From Paracoccaceae bacterium (lineage in GTDB: Bacteria > Pseudomonadota > Alphaproteobacteria > Rhodobacterales > Rhodobacteraceae), in contig JASJCC010000006.1 of the NCBI GenBank assembly GCA_030066175.1, forward strand, positions 1-41,930: a stretch of DNA of 41,930 nt, in the 5' to 3' direction. Positions within the stretch are counted from its first letter, which is position 1. Every line of letters starts with the position of its first letter. The translations under genes were made by a program, and so were the position numbers. This document shows positions 26,809-34,612 of this stretch, one piece after another. The notes beneath the pieces are model-generated. The model was not told the origin of the DNA. It saw nothing but the letters and a program-made list of their open reading frames with translations, and did no database searches.

Positions 26809-26899
26809 CGATGCTCCCCACCATGACGTTGCGTGCATCGATAGCAGAGATGAATTTCGAATTTGATCGAATTACAGGGCATCTATATAACATCATGTT
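26809..26899. promoter_or_regulatory. Divergent control region between maleylacetate reductase operon and lysR
   Basis: 91 bp. On the plus strand TTGATC (26863-26868) and TATAAC (26886-26891) are spaced by 17 bases, a good sigma70-type promoter for lysR. TTCGA-atttga-TCGAA (26856-26871) is an interrupted palindrome overlapping that -35 and is a candidate LysR site controlling both directions. A second palindrome overlaps the lysR start. I could not pick a convincing promoter for the minus-strand operon. Confidence 0.5.
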
Positions 26900-26901
26900 A
26901 T
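26887..26901. promoter_or_regulatory. Palindrome ATAACAT-c-ATGTTAT over the lysR -10 and start codon
   Basis: Perfect 7-base arms with a one-base centre. It covers the last bases of the putative -10 and the A and T of the lysR ATG (26900). A protein bound here would block lysR initiation directly, so it is a candidate autoregulatory site, though AT-rich palindromes of this size also occur by chance. Confidence 0.4.
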
Positions 26902-27847
26902 GAAAATAGACCCAAGACACCTCGAAATCCTGGCGGCCATCGTCGACAATGGCGGTTTGACCGAAGGCGCCGAGGCACTTGGCAAGTCGCAGCCTTCGAT
27001 CTCTCGCACCTTGTCGCAACTTGAAAGCCGCATCGGCGCGCCCTTGTTCCACCCCGGGCGGCGCCCACTCAAGGCGACCGAGCTGGGCTTGTCCCTCGCC
27101 GCGCAAGGCCGCAGCGTCTTAGAGGCAACCCGCGTGGCCGGCCAGATCGTGGACCGGTACCGCACCGGGCATACCGGGCTTGTCCGCGTTGCGGGAACGC
27201 CGGTGTTCATGGACGGCGTGGTCGCTGGCATTATCGCCAGGTTTCAGCAGCACATGCCGGACGTGCTGGTGGAACAAAGCTATGGTTATGCCGACGCCCT
27301 GATCGACCGTTTGCGCAACGCGACGCTGGATCTGGCGATTATCCCGCTCCAGCAAGGGCAAGTGCCGGACGACCTGCGGTTTCAGCCCATTTTGCCGGGG
27401 TTAAACGTAATCGCCTGTCGAAACGGACACCCGCTTTTGCGGCGCAAATCGATCACCCTGTCGGACATTTCGCAATACTCCTGGATCGCCCCACCAACCA
27501 ACAGCCCGCTCTACCGCGACCTTCAAAGGGCCCTCGCCAAGATCGGAGCGAAGGATTTCCGCATCAACTTTTCCGGCGGATCGCTGGCGTCTGTTGTCAG
27601 CATCCTCGCCGGCTCCGACAGCCTGACCGTGCTGCCCTATTCGGTGGTCTTCGAGATGAAAAACCAAAACCAGATCTCGGCCCTGACACTGGAAATCGGC
27701 CACCCTGACCGGATGTTGGGCGTGTTGTCGAAGGAAACGCCAGACAAGAACCCAGCGGGTGAGCGCTTCAAGTCCTTTGTCATCTCACAATTCGAAAGCC
27801 TATCGCGGAGGATCAATCAACATAGGCAAGAGCAACTCTGGCGGTAG
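26900..27847 (+). CDS. LysR-family regulator of the hydroxyquinol operon
   Basis: 315 aa. The N-terminal winged helix-turn-helix reads LEILAAIVDNGGLTEGAEALGKSQPSISRTLSQLESRIGAPLFHPGRRPLKATELG. An effector domain follows (GLVRVAGTPVFMDGVVAGIIARF to ILAGSDSLTVLPYSVV), with the periplasmic-binding-like fold of LysR proteins. It is divergent from the maleylacetate reductase operon with a 91-bp gap, the usual LysR arrangement, and probably responds to a pathway intermediate. No Shine-Dalgarno precedes the ATG and the likely -10 ends nine bases upstream, so the mRNA may be leaderless. Confidence 0.93.
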   Translation: MKIDPRHLEILAAIVDNGGLTEGAEALGKSQPSISRTLSQLESRIGAPLFHPGRRPLKATELGLSLAAQGRSVLEATRVAGQIVDRYRTGHTGLVRVAGTPVFMDGVVAGIIARFQQHMPDVLVEQSYGYADALIDRLRNATLDLAIIPLQQGQVPDDLRFQPILPGLNVIACRNGHPLLRRKSITLSDISQYSWIAPPTNSPLYRDLQRALAKIGAKDFRINFSGGSLASVVSILAGSDSLTVLPYSVVFEMKNQNQISALTLEIGHPDRMLGVLSKETPDKNPAGERFKSFVISQFESLSRRINQHRQEQLWR

Positions 27848-28107
27848 TCACGTGCACCCACCGTAAGTGGCCAAATCTCGAATCCTCCCCGAAAAATGCT
27901 GGTATGGCTCTTCCATCTTTTTTATTGGTTTTTTGATGGGTCCAGTTTCCGGAAGCGACAAAGCGCGGAACGCCGACCCACTAGTTGCCGAATGCAAAGG
28001 GTTCCAGTTTGATCTTGGTGGGGCCACGACTCTGTTGATTGGCAACGTCTCAAACACCTCATGGCGCCAGTAAAATGAACCATTAAGTTTCTCTTGGAAA
28101 CAACTTC
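27848..28107. other. Intergenic stretch after lysR, no supported gene
   Basis: Lower GC than the flanks, with a run TCTTTTTTATTGGTTTTTTGATGG near 27916-27940 that may end lysR transcription. Minus-strand ORFs here (27848..28057, 27922..28179) have no recognisable family and no good ribosome-binding site. Confidence 0.4.
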
Positions 28108-28932
28108 ATGACCATCATACGACCGGTTCGAAATGTGACGATCGCCCTTTGGCAACGCTGTGAACACGGCATCGGCCATGGTTTTTCACTCTTTGAGAAG
28201 CCGATACTTGAAGTACTCGTCATCGACCCGGATTTCTGCTCAGATGGCCAGCCAAATCTCGCCATCCCCTTGCAGTGCGCAATATCGAACCAGGATGGGC
28301 TGGCCTTTTTCGTGGCAAGGTTGCGAAAGGTGCAACATGGGCATTGGCGGTTTTTGAGTGGGTCGCAGAACCGGAGGTTCGGACTGAGTGGGTTGCTCAA
28401 AAACTGCCCGTTACAGCGCTGCAAATCCATGCGGAACGATTGCGATTGCCCCAGGCCAAAGTCCTTGGCGCAACTGATTGGAACTTGTCAGAGAGATTGC
28501 CTCGTTCATGCGATCCACGGGCGGTTTATCTTTTACTCGTACTTCAGGCGTTCACGATATAGCTTGCTTTCGAGACTTGGTCAGACACCGCCAAAAACCT
28601 CGCCGCCCTACACAGCAACAGGTAAACTTGATCGCAGGCGGGCGAGCATCGCGGTGCGTCGCGACGAGCTTTGGTTCCTTTGTCGCGAAGCAAATCTGCG
28701 AGTGCGCCTAAAGAGCATTGCAATGCATGGTTTTGGCGAAAATGCTAAGTCTTCTTGCCAACTGAAATGGACGGGCATTGACCCACCAAATCAACGATCA
28801 GCCGCAGCAGTGCAACTGAAAACGTGCTCCGTTGTGCCAGGCGCTTTGTGTCGCGTGCTTTCAGCAGGCGGATTGGCCGCAAGCATAAGCTTTCAAAGAA
28901 AAAGCTGGCCACAAGGTGGTGCCCGTCTTTAA
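28108..28932 (+). CDS. Long open frame of doubtful coding status
   Basis: 274 codons without a stop in a stretch of roughly 50-55% GC, which is longer than chance would usually give. However, the translation is Cys- and Arg-rich, poor in acidic residues, has no recognisable domain, signal or membrane segment, and has only a weak GGAA upstream of the ATG. The codon-aligned antisense frame contains protein-like pieces broken by stops (GQPILVRYCALQGDGEIWLAI, stop, AEIRVDDEYFKYRLLKE, stop). The open frame may therefore be the shadow of a decayed minus-strand gene. Confidence 0.2.
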   Translation: MTIIRPVRNVTIALWQRCEHGIGHGFSLFEKPILEVLVIDPDFCSDGQPNLAIPLQCAISNQDGLAFFVARLRKVQHGHWRFLSGSQNRRFGLSGLLKNCPLQRCKSMRNDCDCPRPKSLAQLIGTCQRDCLVHAIHGRFIFYSYFRRSRYSLLSRLGQTPPKTSPPYTATGKLDRRRASIAVRRDELWFLCREANLRVRLKSIAMHGFGENAKSSCQLKWTGIDPPNQRSAAAVQLKTCSVVPGALCRVLSAGGLAASISFQRKSWPQGGARL

Positions 28933-29020
28933 GGTTAAACATCCGGATTGCATGCCGGGTCAGCCGGGCAAGGCAATCCGTTCCGAAGTGGTGGTATCAC
29001 TCAAGGGGGGAGGATGAACC

Positions 29021-31609
29021 ATGTCTGACGACGCATCGAATGCCGAAGAAGCGCTTGTGAATGCGCGGGCGAAAACTGCAGAGACGGTTGCGTTAAGCCG
29101 CGAAGAAATCCGGCAAGAGACCGCGAAGATCGGGTTGGACGCGGTCAAGCGACATCGCGCCGAGACACCCTCCCACCTGGAGCCGCATGGCAATCCCACG
29201 ACTCAGACCGTGTATTACCGTTCGGTGAAAATCACCGATATCGATTTCGATGAAGACGGGCTTGAGCCGATCACCCATGGCATCGATCTGGGGCTGCAAA
29301 CGCCCGAAGGATACGAACGCCCTGCCGTGGGGGTGCGCATCACAACCGAACAGACCTGGCAGCCCATGGGCATTGCGCTGGGCCAGCTGTTGCACAGTAT
29401 CGCGCTTGCACCCGGCGAGGTGACGAAAGTCGCCGTGCTGGATTGGCAACGCCGCGCGGCAGGCCGGGCGTCAGAAAGCACAAGCCAAGACGAAGCGCTG
29501 CGCGCGGAAAACCAACAGGATACAGCCCATAGCGACGTGACCTCGTCGGTTGCGCATGAAACGCAACACGGCAGTTCGAACGTAAATACAAACGGCGCCA
29601 GTTCGCAGTCAGGGACGTCCAATACCAGTATCCTGGGCGGGTTTTTCGGCGGTGGCGGTGGCGGCGGCATCCTCGGAAGCATGCTGGGCGGCGGCGGAGG
29701 CCTTTTTGGTGGCGGGCTTGGTGCCATCGGCAGCATGTTTGGCGGTGGTGGCGGCGGCGGGTTGCTTGGTGGCATCGGGAGCTTGTTTGGCGGTGGCGGC
29801 AGCAAACCATCCTCGATCGGCAGCTCAAGCAACTCGGGCGTGTCGACAAGCGTCAGCCGGACATCGGGCGAAAAGGACGTGTCGCTGTCTGAGACCGATT
29901 GGATTCACAGCTTAACGTCACAAGCGGCGTCCTCCAGCCGCAGCCGTCGCGCCGCCTCGATTCAAGAGACGTCGCAGGACGAAAACGAAACCGCATCGTC
30001 CCGGGTTCTGGCCAACTACAACCACATGCACACGCTGAATGTGATGTATTACGACGTTGTGCAGAAATACCATGTGCGCACCAGGGTCAAATCCTACGAA
30101 CGGCTGCTGTTCATTCCGTTCAAGCCGCTGACATTCGACGCGCATCTGGTCGATCAATACGCACTGGAATTGCTGGCCGCGGCGCTTCATCGGGCCGAAG
30201 TGCATTGGGCGGAAACCATTCTTCGGCGGAACGCGTCCGAAAATGTCGGGCCTGGCCTGTCCCCACCGGACATCGACGGGTTGTGCGGGCATCTCAACAT
30301 CAACACGCTCTATTACAGCTCCGTCATCTGGATGAACATGAACTCGCTGCAGCTCAGCCGGGCGCTGCGCTACTACAGCTATGAAGGGAGATCGGTTGCG
30401 GCCAGCGTGGATTTGCGCCCGGTGGCCATCACCGGGAATTACCTGGGCTTTGTCTGGCCGTTTGCACCGGGTGACAGCGCCCCGACCCCGCAACGCGTCT
30501 ACACATTTACCGAAGACGATCGCCAGCGGCCTGCGGCGGGAACCCTGATGGACGTGAGCCTGCTAAACCCGCGGTACCGGCTAGGGGATGTTCTGGTCAG
30601 CGTGACCACCGTCGATCAGGTGACGACGACCTTGAACATGGGGCCCGCGAACCGGGACGCGAATGAAAGCTTTGTTATCCCGATGCAAGACATCGCGATG
30701 ATCCAAATCGATATCACGGCCATCAGCCCGGTCAAATTCGGTGCGGGGCATCCCCCCGCCTTCACGATCATGGCGTACTTGGGGCTGCAGAAAAATGACG
30801 GGCGGGTGGCCATCCCGACGCTTTTGACGATGTTGCCTGATCCCGATCCCAATGACCCGGCGCGTCAAACGTTCTCGGCCTCGGCCCAGCTGCTGACGGG
30901 CAAAACGATCTACGGCCCGCCCCCGGATGAGGCGGAAGAAGAATGGTACGGTCAGTTCAATGACCATGCGGTCACCGAAGGCGAAATTGACCTGCCAACT
31001 GGTGGTGTTTTTGCCGAAGGTGTGTTGGGCAGCGCCACAGCGGCCGAAAAGCTCGACATGTCGCGGTTCTGGAATTGGCAGGATTCGCCGATTCCGATTT
31101 TGCCGCCCGACATCAACCCGGTCGACGTGGCGTCCCGCTATCAGAACGCGGCCGCCGCGACGCATGGGCTGGAAACGAGTGCTGCAGCGTTGCAGCAATT
31201 GGGGCCGGTGCCGATGCTGCAGGGGCTGCTTGCGGCCAGCGACGTGATGAAATCCAACCTGTTCCGCGACATGAGCGGCGCCAAAGAAGCCGCGCAAAAC
31301 GCCGCGGCGGCGCTGGGCGAGGCCGGCAAGAACGCCGACAGCGCCTCCAAGACAGCGATGGAGGGCCAAATGGCCGCCATGCAGAACGCCGCTGACCTGA
31401 TCGGCAAGGCCATGGACACCATGACCTCGATCGAAGCCCCCGAAGCGACGGCGGCCAAAGGCCTGATGGGTGGCGACGGCGCACCGAAAGAGAGCCTGTC
31501 CGAGAAAGGGGCGGAGGCCAACCTCAAGGAGGTCAATGAAACAACCGAAAACGCCGAAAGCGCGGTAGAGAAAGAAATCATCCAGGACGCGATCAAGGGC
31601 ATCGAATAA
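29021..31609 (+). CDS. Large orphan protein with Gly-rich repeat block
   Basis: 862 aa; ATG 29021 has GGGGGGAGG seven bases upstream. I do not recognise a named family. Residues 1-50 are charged and helical. Residues 60-145 look like a folded domain ending in SIALAPGEVTKVAVLDWQRRA. Residues 150-200 are Ser/Thr/Gln/Asn-rich. Residues 204-260 form a Gly-rich block with repeats of about 16-19 residues ending GSM/GSL-(F/L)GGGG. Residues 260-330 are Ser-rich. Residues 330-650 look globular and beta-rich (LNVMYYDVVQKYHVRTRVKSYERLLFIPFKPLTF, LDMSRFWNWQDSPIPILPPDINP). Residues 700-862 are an Ala-rich, likely coiled region (AKEAAQNAAAALGEAGKNADSASKTAMEGQMAAMQNAADLIGKAMDTM). There is no signal peptide or membrane helix. 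A self-associating surface or scaffold protein is only a guess. Confidence 0.85.
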   Translation: MSDDASNAEEALVNARAKTAETVALSREEIRQETAKIGLDAVKRHRAETPSHLEPHGNPTTQTVYYRSVKITDIDFDEDGLEPITHGIDLGLQTPEGYERPAVGVRITTEQTWQPMGIALGQLLHSIALAPGEVTKVAVLDWQRRAAGRASESTSQDEALRAENQQDTAHSDVTSSVAHETQHGSSNVNTNGASSQSGTSNTSILGGFFGGGGGGGILGSMLGGGGGLFGGGLGAIGSMFGGGGGGGLLGGIGSLFGGGGSKPSSIGSSSNSGVSTSVSRTSGEKDVSLSETDWIHSLTSQAASSSRSRRAASIQETSQDENETASSRVLANYNHMHTLNVMYYDVVQKYHVRTRVKSYERLLFIPFKPLTFDAHLVDQYALELLAAALHRAEVHWAETILRRNASENVGPGLSPPDIDGLCGHLNINTLYYSSVIWMNMNSLQLSRALRYYSYEGRSVAASVDLRPVAITGNYLGFVWPFAPGDSAPTPQRVYTFTEDDRQRPAAGTLMDVSLLNPRYRLGDVLVSVTTVDQVTTTLNMGPANRDANESFVIPMQDIAMIQIDITAISPVKFGAGHPPAFTIMAYLGLQKNDGRVAIPTLLTMLPDPDPNDPARQTFSASAQLLTGKTIYGPPPDEAEEEWYGQFNDHAVTEGEIDLPTGGVFAEGVLGSATAAEKLDMSRFWNWQDSPIPILPPDINPVDVASRYQNAAAATHGLETSAAALQQLGPVPMLQGLLAASDVMKSNLFRDMSGAKEAAQNAAAALGEAGKNADSASKTAMEGQMAAMQNAADLIGKAMDTMTSIEAPEATAAKGLMGGDGAPKESLSEKGAEANLKEVNETTENAESAVEKEIIQDAIKGIE

Positions 31610-31667
31610 CGCGCGCCGCAACTGCACCTGTGCAGAGAGCCAACATAGCCGGTATGCGTTGGTCGGC

Positions 31668-32312
31668 TTAAGGTCGCGCTGTGGGTGGATCGATGGAAGG
31701 GCCTTCACTTGCATCGGGTCGTGTGATTGTGTCCGGCTGGATCGAAAGGGGCTGCTCTTTCGGAACGTTTGCTGGTACCGCAGGACCAGTGTGACCGCGT
31801 GCACCACTGGTCGGTTTTGGCTGTTTCGTTGGCATCATGCCGAATTTTTCCGGGTTTACTACCAACGCCTCGATCAAACGTTGCAAGGGAATACTTGCCG
31901 ATTGTTCTGCCGGTCCTGTTTCTACGCCGGCCTCCTGAGGACTGACATTCGCGACTCTGGTTGAACCGGTTGTTCCAACAGGGTCTTCTGTTAGGCCTTG
32001 CAGTTCAAAATCAGTCTGTGCATGCGGCTGCTCGAACCCCGACATGGTATCGACCAAGGGGACTCCAATCACTATAGGCATACCATCTAGGTCGTAAGCG
32101 ATTTCGAAAGCAATTGGCTGATCAAGCTGGAACGTAAGATCATCTGCTTCGGTCAAGACGTCTTGATAGGTCTCCACGGCGTCTATCTGCGGACCGGCGA
32201 CTTGAATTTCTTGATCTGTTCCTTGTTCTTCTGCATCGGTATCTATTTCGCCTGTATTCGCGTCATAGGTGGAAAGGCCTGCATCGCAACGGGGATGCGT
32301 ACCCTCAGGCAT
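31668..32312 (-). CDS. Acidic, proline-rich orphan protein
   Basis: 214 aa from ATG 32312 (MPEGTHPRCDAGLSTYDANTGEIDTDAEEQGTDQ); the track start at 32435 adds a basic, unlike-coding extension. No strong Shine-Dalgarno is seen, so the start is uncertain. The middle part (VETYQDVLTEADDLTFQLDQPIAFEIAYDLDGMPIVIGVPLVDTMSGFE) looks folded. The C-terminal 60 residues are Pro/Thr/Ser-rich and probably disordered (KQPKPTSGARGHTGPAVPANVPKEQP). No domain is recognised. It is convergent with the Gly-rich orphan, 58 bp apart, so the two may belong to the same accessory unit but are not co-transcribed. Confidence 0.6.
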   Translation of the reverse strand: MPEGTHPRCDAGLSTYDANTGEIDTDAEEQGTDQEIQVAGPQIDAVETYQDVLTEADDLTFQLDQPIAFEIAYDLDGMPIVIGVPLVDTMSGFEQPHAQTDFELQGLTEDPVGTTGSTRVANVSPQEAGVETGPAEQSASIPLQRLIEALVVNPEKFGMMPTKQPKPTSGARGHTGPAVPANVPKEQPLSIQPDTITRPDASEGPSIDPPTARP

Positions 32313-32819
32313 TGCAAACGTCTGGTATCGAAGGCTGTGAAAGGCGCAGAAGCGCGGCCGGCGCTGTGCTATACCAGAAAAACGGACTTGCCGACGATAC
32401 CTGAAGATTTGAATTACAGTCGCCTGTCCGCACACTACTGTTCATACGCACCGCCGCGCCGGCAATAGGACAGGCTTCTTTGATTTCGGGATCGCGATGT
32501 CGCCAGGCTGAAGTTTTGCCGCACACTTGGACCGTAGCCCCTTAAAGAGCGCACACAAGGAACTGAATTCATCCGCCGGGTTGGAGCGCACTCTGAGAAG
32601 GCTTTAGCAGAAAACGCTAAAGAATACTGCGAGGCCAAAGAGAGTTCCGTGATCAAAGAATTGCTCCTTTGATCGCAGCATCCGAGTGTGCAAAAAGCCC
32701 GCAGTGATCACGCAAACTTCTCCTGCGCGCTCCCCACTCACAAAGTACAGGTGATTACCCAAGACACGGATGGCGAAACTCTGGCTGAAGTGGCATACGC
32801 GCCTTGCGGGTCCTGCAGA
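32313..32819. other. Intergenic stretch, no supported gene
   Basis: About 507 bp, AT-richer than the flanks. The only ORFs in the track (32435..32656 minus, 32688..32891 plus) are short, without ribosome-binding sites or recognisable content. No tRNA, inverted-repeat ends or transposase fragment was seen. Confidence 0.5.
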
Positions 32820-33371
32820 TCACGCCAGCTGCGGGATTCCTGCGAGGCGGACAACAAGCTCAAGACTATTGCGCGCATCCATCTTTTTTAGAAGGTTTGC
32901 GCGGTGCACTTCCACCGTGCGCGGCGAGATGTCGAGGCCGTGCGCAATCTCTTTGGTGGTCTGTCCTTCGACCATCATCTTGGCCACTTGCCGTTCGCGC
33001 ATCGTAAGGTCCGTTGTCGGACGCTCATCAGACAGGTCGGCAAAGCTCCAAACGGCCTTGGCGAAAGGGGTGTCCGGAGTAAGTGATTGCCCCCTTACCC
33101 GGCACCAAAACAAGGCACCCGAGCGGCGGCGCATGATGCGTTCATCAGCGTAGCTGCCCGTCCTGGCCATCTGCGCGACGCCAAGGGCTCCGATCCGCTT
33201 AAATTCATCCGAAGTCGGATAGAGCTTGGACAGCGACACCCCTTGCAACGCCGTCATTTCATATCCGAACATGGCGGCAAAACGCGGATTGCAGAGCCGG
33301 ATCACCCGCTCTTCGGAGTAGATCATTCCGATCGGTGCATGCTCAAAGGCGATTTTGGCAAGGTTATCCAT
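32820..33371 (-). CDS. PAS-LuxR transcriptional regulator
   Basis: 183 aa from ATG 33371; a GTG one codon earlier (33374) is the track start. The N-terminal PAS domain runs to about residue 120 (IAFEHAPIGMIYSEERVIRLCNPRFAAMFGYEMTALQGVSL, ending FAKAVWSFADLSDERP). The C-terminal LuxR/GerE helix-turn-helix is LTMRERQVAKMMVEGQTTKEIAHGLDISPRTVEVHRANLLKKMDARNSLELVVRLAGI. There is no receiver domain, so it senses directly via PAS (ligand, redox or partner) or is fed by an unseen kinase. It is divergent from the thiolase operon across 80 bp and probably regulates it. Confidence 0.92.
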   Translation of the reverse strand: MDNLAKIAFEHAPIGMIYSEERVIRLCNPRFAAMFGYEMTALQGVSLSKLYPTSDEFKRIGALGVAQMARTGSYADERIMRRRSGALFWCRVRGQSLTPDTPFAKAVWSFADLSDERPTTDLTMRERQVAKMMVEGQTTKEIAHGLDISPRTVEVHRANLLKKMDARNSLELVVRLAGIPQLA

Positions 33372-33451
33372 CACACACAGTTACGTAGATTCCCGGAATT
33401 GGTGGCGTGGCGGATAAAATAGTATTCGAGGAATTGGAAAGGGAGGCAAGC
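33372..33451. promoter_or_regulatory. Divergent control region between PAS-LuxR gene and thiolase operon
   Basis: 80 bp containing ATTCC-c-GGAAT (33389-33399), a short palindrome positioned as a possible LuxR-type site, and TTACGTAG just upstream. The thiolase ribosome-binding site GGGAGG lies at the right end. No clear -35/-10 pair was identified. Confidence 0.35.
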
Positions 33452-34612
33452 ATGGACGCACAAATCGTAGGTTGGGGGCATACGCCGTTTGGCGCGCTGG
33501 CTGACCTTTCGTTCGAGGATCTGATCCTCACAGCCGCAGGCGAGGCGATTGAACACGCAAAACTCGATCCCGCCGATATTGACGCCGTTTGGATCGGGCA
33601 TTTCAACAACGGGCTTGTCCCCGATGCCTTCCCGGCGTCTCTGGCACTCGGACTCGACCCGGCCATGCGGTTCACCCCGGCGACGCGTGTGGAAAACGCC
33701 TGCGCATCCGGCTCGGCGGCCATCTATGCAGCGCGCGACGCGATCCGCGCGGGGCGGATCCGGACCGCGTTGGTTATCGGCGCTGAAAAGATGACAGGTC
33801 GCGACACACAAGCTGTGACAGAGGCTTTGGCCGGCGCGTCTTATCAGACCGAAGAGGCCGGCGTTTCGTTTCAGCAGATCTTCGCACGCTTCGCGCAAGC
33901 CTATTTCCAAGCGTTTGGTGACCAGTCCGAGGCGCTTGCACGGATCGCGGCCAAGAACCATGCGGCCGCACTCGACAACCCGCTGGCACATCTGCGCAAG
34001 GACCTCGGATTTGATACCTGCAACACTGTCTCGGACCGCAACCCAATGATCGCACCACCGCTGCGCATGACCGATTGCTCATTGATCAGCGATGGCGCAG
34101 CGGCGCTGGTGATGGTTGCAGACGACATGGCAGGTGAATTTGCACGCGCCGTCGGATTTCGGGCTGCCGTGCAGATGAACGACGTCATGCCCATGTCGCG
34201 CCGCGACCTAACCGAACTAACCTGCGCGCGGCACACCTTCGCCGCCGCATTTGCAGAGGCGGGAATCACGGTTGATGACCTGGATGTCGCCGAAGTGCAC
34301 GATTGTTTCACCATCGCCGAATTGCTGATCTACGAAGCGATGGGCCTTGCTGAAAAAAGCAAAGGCGCGCTGCTTTTGTCAGAAGGTGCAACGGCCCGCG
34401 GCGGGCATTTGCCGGTGAACCTGTCTGGCGGCCTCAAGGCCAAAGGCCACCCTGTTGGCGCAACCGGCGTGTCGATGCATGTTCTCGCCGCTCGTCAGGT
34501 CACCGGGGCGGCCGAGGCTATGCAGGTCCCGGGCGCCGAACTGGCTGCGGTTTTCAATATGGGAGGTTCAGGCGTGGCCAACTACTGTTCGATCCTGGAG
34601 GCGGTGGCATGA
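33452..34612 (+). CDS. Thiolase-family acetyl-CoA acyltransferase (SCP2-type)
   Basis: 386 aa from ATG 33452 (GGGAGG-caagc-ATG); the track start at 33407 lacks support. Active-site Cys84 is in RVENACASGSAAIYAA, the HDCF box at 283-286, and the C-terminal GGLKAKGHPVGATG with His333. The HDCF form and the lack of a long loop domain mark the SCP2/thiolase-like group found with acyl-CoA ligases in steroid, aromatic and branched-acid degradation. It would cleave or form a beta-ketoacyl-CoA. It overlaps the ligase gene (ATGA). Confidence 0.9.
   Translation: MDAQIVGWGHTPFGALADLSFEDLILTAAGEAIEHAKLDPADIDAVWIGHFNNGLVPDAFPASLALGLDPAMRFTPATRVENACASGSAAIYAARDAIRAGRIRTALVIGAEKMTGRDTQAVTEALAGASYQTEEAGVSFQQIFARFAQAYFQAFGDQSEALARIAAKNHAAALDNPLAHLRKDLGFDTCNTVSDRNPMIAPPLRMTDCSLISDGAAALVMVADDMAGEFARAVGFRAAVQMNDVMPMSRRDLTELTCARHTFAAAFAEAGITVDDLDVAEVHDCFTIAELLIYEAMGLAEKSKGALLLSEGATARGGHLPVNLSGGLKAKGHPVGATGVSMHVLAARQVTGAAEAMQVPGAELAAVFNMGGSGVANYCSILEAVA

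Noticed and set aside
27848-29020. Insertion sequence or transposase remnant
   Set aside because: I could not find terminal inverted repeats, target duplications or a DDE-type motif in any frame.
29215-29832. Pro-rich minus-strand ORF antisense to the Gly-rich block
   Set aside because: Poly-Pro is simply the antisense of GGN glycine codons.
30581-31807. 408-codon minus-strand ORF opposite the Gly-rich orphan
   Set aside because: The plus strand has the better ribosome-binding site and balanced composition; this frame is Arg/His/Gly-rich. Because the plus-strand protein is itself an orphan, codon statistics would be worth running on both.
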